A DNA stretch of 64,000 nt, from positions 124,001 to 188,000 of the forward strand of contig NZ_VFID01000001.1 in the NCBI RefSeq assembly GCF_006542425.1, written 5' to 3'. Positions 62,858 through 64,000 of the stretch are shown in pieces. Source of the stretch: Pseudoxanthomonas sp. z9 (GTDB taxonomy: Bacteria > Pseudomonadota > Gammaproteobacteria > Xanthomonadales > Xanthomonadaceae). Numbering within the stretch: position 1 is the stretch's first letter; each line of letters begins with the position of its first letter. Below the pieces are notes generated by a model. The model saw nothing but the letters and a program-made list of their open reading frames with translations. It did no database searches and was not told the origin of the DNA. The position numbers were made by a program, and so were the translations under genes.

Positions 62858-63265
62858 TCAGCGACCCATGGTCAGCGTGGCCAGCGCCAGTTCCTTGGCG
62901 GTGTTGAGGACTTCGACGCCGGCCTGGTAGCCACGCGAAGCGGAAATGAGGTTGACCATCTGCGCGACCGGATCCACGTCCGGCGCATAGACGTAGCCTT
63001 CGGCGTCGGCCATCGGGTGGCCGGGCTCGTAGCGCTTGATCGGCGGGGCTTCGCTCTGGGTGATCTCCTTGACCTGCACCGAGGTCAGCGAGCCGTCAGC
63101 GTTGAGCGGACGCGCCTGGAAGATGGGCTCGATCGGCTTGTACACCGCCTCGGGCGATGAGGCGATGGAGTCGGCGTTGGAGAGGTTGCTGGCGATGGTG
63201 TTCAGGCGCACCGACTGCGCCTGCAGGGCTGAACCGGCGACGTCGAAGATCGGCAGGTTGCTCAT
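62858..63265 (-). CDS. flgC: Flagellar basal-body rod protein FlgC
   Basis: A 135-residue proximal rod protein with VRLNTIASNLSNADSIASSP near the N-terminus, the PDVDPVAQMVNLISASRGYQ stretch and VLNTAKELALATLTMGR at the end. It starts 3 bases after the flgB stop, so the two are coupled. Confidence 0.95.
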   Translation of the reverse strand: MSNLPIFDVAGSALQAQSVRLNTIASNLSNADSIASSPEAVYKPIEPIFQARPLNADGSLTSVQVKEITQSEAPPIKRYEPGHPMADAEGYVYAPDVDPVAQMVNLISASRGYQAGVEVLNTAKELALATLTMGR

Positions 63266-63268
63266 GGC

Positions 63269-63658
63269 TTATTGCCCCGTGATGGCGGTGAGCATGGTGC
63301 GCACCTTGGATTCGATGAAGCTCAGCGAGGCGCGGTACTCCAGCGCGGCGCGGCCGTAGGCGGCGCGCTCGGTGTCGGCATCGACGGTGTTGCCGTCCAG
63401 GCTGGGCTGCACGCCCTGGCGCTCGTAGATCTGCGGGCCGAATTCCAGTCCGTTGAGGTGACGCGCGTCGCTGGTCTGCAGCGGCGCGGCCTGGCGGGCG
63501 GCGGCGTTCTCCAGCACGGCCTGGAAGTTGAGATCCCTGGCCTTGTAATTGGGGGTGTCCGCATTGCTGAGGTTGCTGGCGATCAGCTGCATGCGCTGCT
63601 CGCGCAGCGGCAGGGCGGCGGCGTGGACGCCCAGGTAGTCGCGGATGGGATTGGACAT
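63269..63658 (-). CDS. flgB: Flagellar basal-body rod protein FlgB
   Basis: A 129-residue proximal rod protein. The ATG at 63658 (MSNPIRDYLGVHAAALPLRE) is chosen because the 30 upstream codons cross the promoter. MQLIASNLSNADTPNYKARD is the FlgB signature and ALEYRASLSFIESKVRTMLT the C-terminal helix. First gene of the flgBCDE(F) transcript driven by the sigma-54 site 36 bases upstream. Confidence 0.95.
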   Translation of the reverse strand: MSNPIRDYLGVHAAALPLREQRMQLIASNLSNADTPNYKARDLNFQAVLENAAARQAAPLQTSDARHLNGLEFGPQIYERQGVQPSLDGNTVDADTERAAYGRAALEYRASLSFIESKVRTMLTAITGQ

Positions 63659-63693
63659 TGGCGGGCCCCGTTGGGAACGTTGCCCGGGTGGGT

Positions 63694-63708
63694 GCAAGGC
63701 TTGTGCCA
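63694..63708 (-). promoter_or_regulatory. Sigma-54 (RpoN) promoter for flgB
   Basis: On the minus strand TGGCAC-AAGCC-TTGC, an exact TGGCAC-N5-TTGC match, about 36 bases before the flgB ATG. With the matching site before flgG it points to RpoN control of the whole block. Confidence 0.85.
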
Positions 63709-63780
63709 GTCCGGGGGAGATGCTTCCCCCACTAAGTGCCGGTGCCATTCCTTCTCATGGGGAACGATGGGCACCTTGTG

Positions 63781-63925
63781 GCTTTGCCTCCCCCTTTAAA
63801 AAAGGGGGACCGAGGGGGATTTGCTCTTCGCCGGTGCTCCTGGCACCGCGCAAATCCCCCATCGTCCGCTGACGCGGCCGCCCGCCCCCTTTTCCAAAGG
63901 GGGCTATCCCGAATCCCCAATCCCG
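63781..63925. repeat. AATCCCCC dispersed element plus short GAATCCC run upstream of flgB
   Basis: CCTCCCCCTTTAAAAAAGGG, then GGGGGATTTGC, a spacer, GCAAATCCCCC and CCCCCTTTTCCAAAGGGGG, ending in ATCCCGAATCCCCAATCCCG. It fills most of the 285 bp gap between flgB and the gene at the window edge. The sigma-54 site lies outside it. Confidence 0.75.
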
Positions 63926-63943
63926 GCGGCCAACCGGCCGCCG

Positions 63944-64000
63944 TCACGCCGCCCGCTTCGTCGCCACCACCTGCTTCAGCCGGTTCAGCACGTAGTCCGC
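63944..64000 (-). CDS. 3' end of a gene cut by the window edge
   Basis: The last 18 codons read ADYVLNRLKQVVATKRAA then TGA (63944-63946), a basic C-terminal helix. By position upstream of flgB in xanthomonads this could be a chemotaxis protein such as CheV, whose receiver domain would end in a helix of this type. That name is a guess. Confidence 0.45.
   Translation of the reverse strand, partial: ADYVLNRLKQVVATKRAA

Overview
The window is high-GC chromosomal DNA from a motile gammaproteobacterium, most likely a member of the Xanthomonadaceae or Lysobacteraceae. The evidence is the leucine/isovalerate catabolic genes, a xanthomonad-style feoAB plus Cys-rich small membrane protein, a small protein resembling the XAC0095 family, an flgBCDEFGHIJKL block with sigma-54 promoters, and many dispersed GGGAATC-type and AATCCCCC-type intergenic repeats. 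No IS element, integrase, CRISPR array or rRNA is visible. One tRNA (Val, anticodon CAC) is present.

Layout. Positions 1-16,816 are mostly minus strand and hold a scattered leucine degradation set: leucine dehydrogenase, isovaleryl-CoA dehydrogenase, a thiolase, both methylcrotonyl-CoA carboxylase subunits and an enoyl-CoA (methylglutaconyl-CoA) hydratase. Set among them are two alanine-rich lipoproteins, a bactofilin pair, an HscC/J-protein chaperone pair and a Fur-boxed feoAB operon. Positions 17,039-22,386 carry a TetR regulator, an alpha/beta hydrolase and a fused acyl-CoA mutase (IcmF) whose coding sequence has absorbed copies of intergenic repeats. Positions 22.5-32.8 kb are small housekeeping and unknown genes: VOC, DUF188, M14 and M1 peptidases, DksA/TraR zinc finger, ThpR, TrxC.

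The most notable locus is 32,882-37,909. A borosin-type SAM-dependent peptide N-methyltransferase overlaps by 26 bp a 96-residue candidate RiPP precursor. The precursor in turn overlaps by 26 bp the first of two tandem periplasmic-sensor diguanylate cyclases. I read it as a split borosin system, like Shewanella SonM/SonA, next to c-di-GMP signalling genes. An M1 aminopeptidase lies just upstream.

Positions 38.4-43.2 kb hold tRNA-Val, a MrfA/MrfB-like DNA repair helicase/nuclease pair and a REC-HDOD protein. Positions 43.5-51.7 kb are an accessory RHS island. A 1,787-residue secreted RHS shell protein ends in five fibronectin-III-like repeats. A separate secreted RHS-core/HExxH metallopeptidase toxin overlaps a lipoprotein immunity candidate. 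Behind these lie a decayed second toxin tip and a two-helix membrane immunity candidate. The toxin and immunity genes look distinctly AT-richer than their neighbours.

The right end (52.8-64 kb) is the flagellar rod/hook/ring block on the minus strand. Two near-perfect sigma-54 sites lie before flgB and flgG, repeats fill the larger gaps, and an 81-unit heptanucleotide array sits 5 bp beyond the flgL stop codon.
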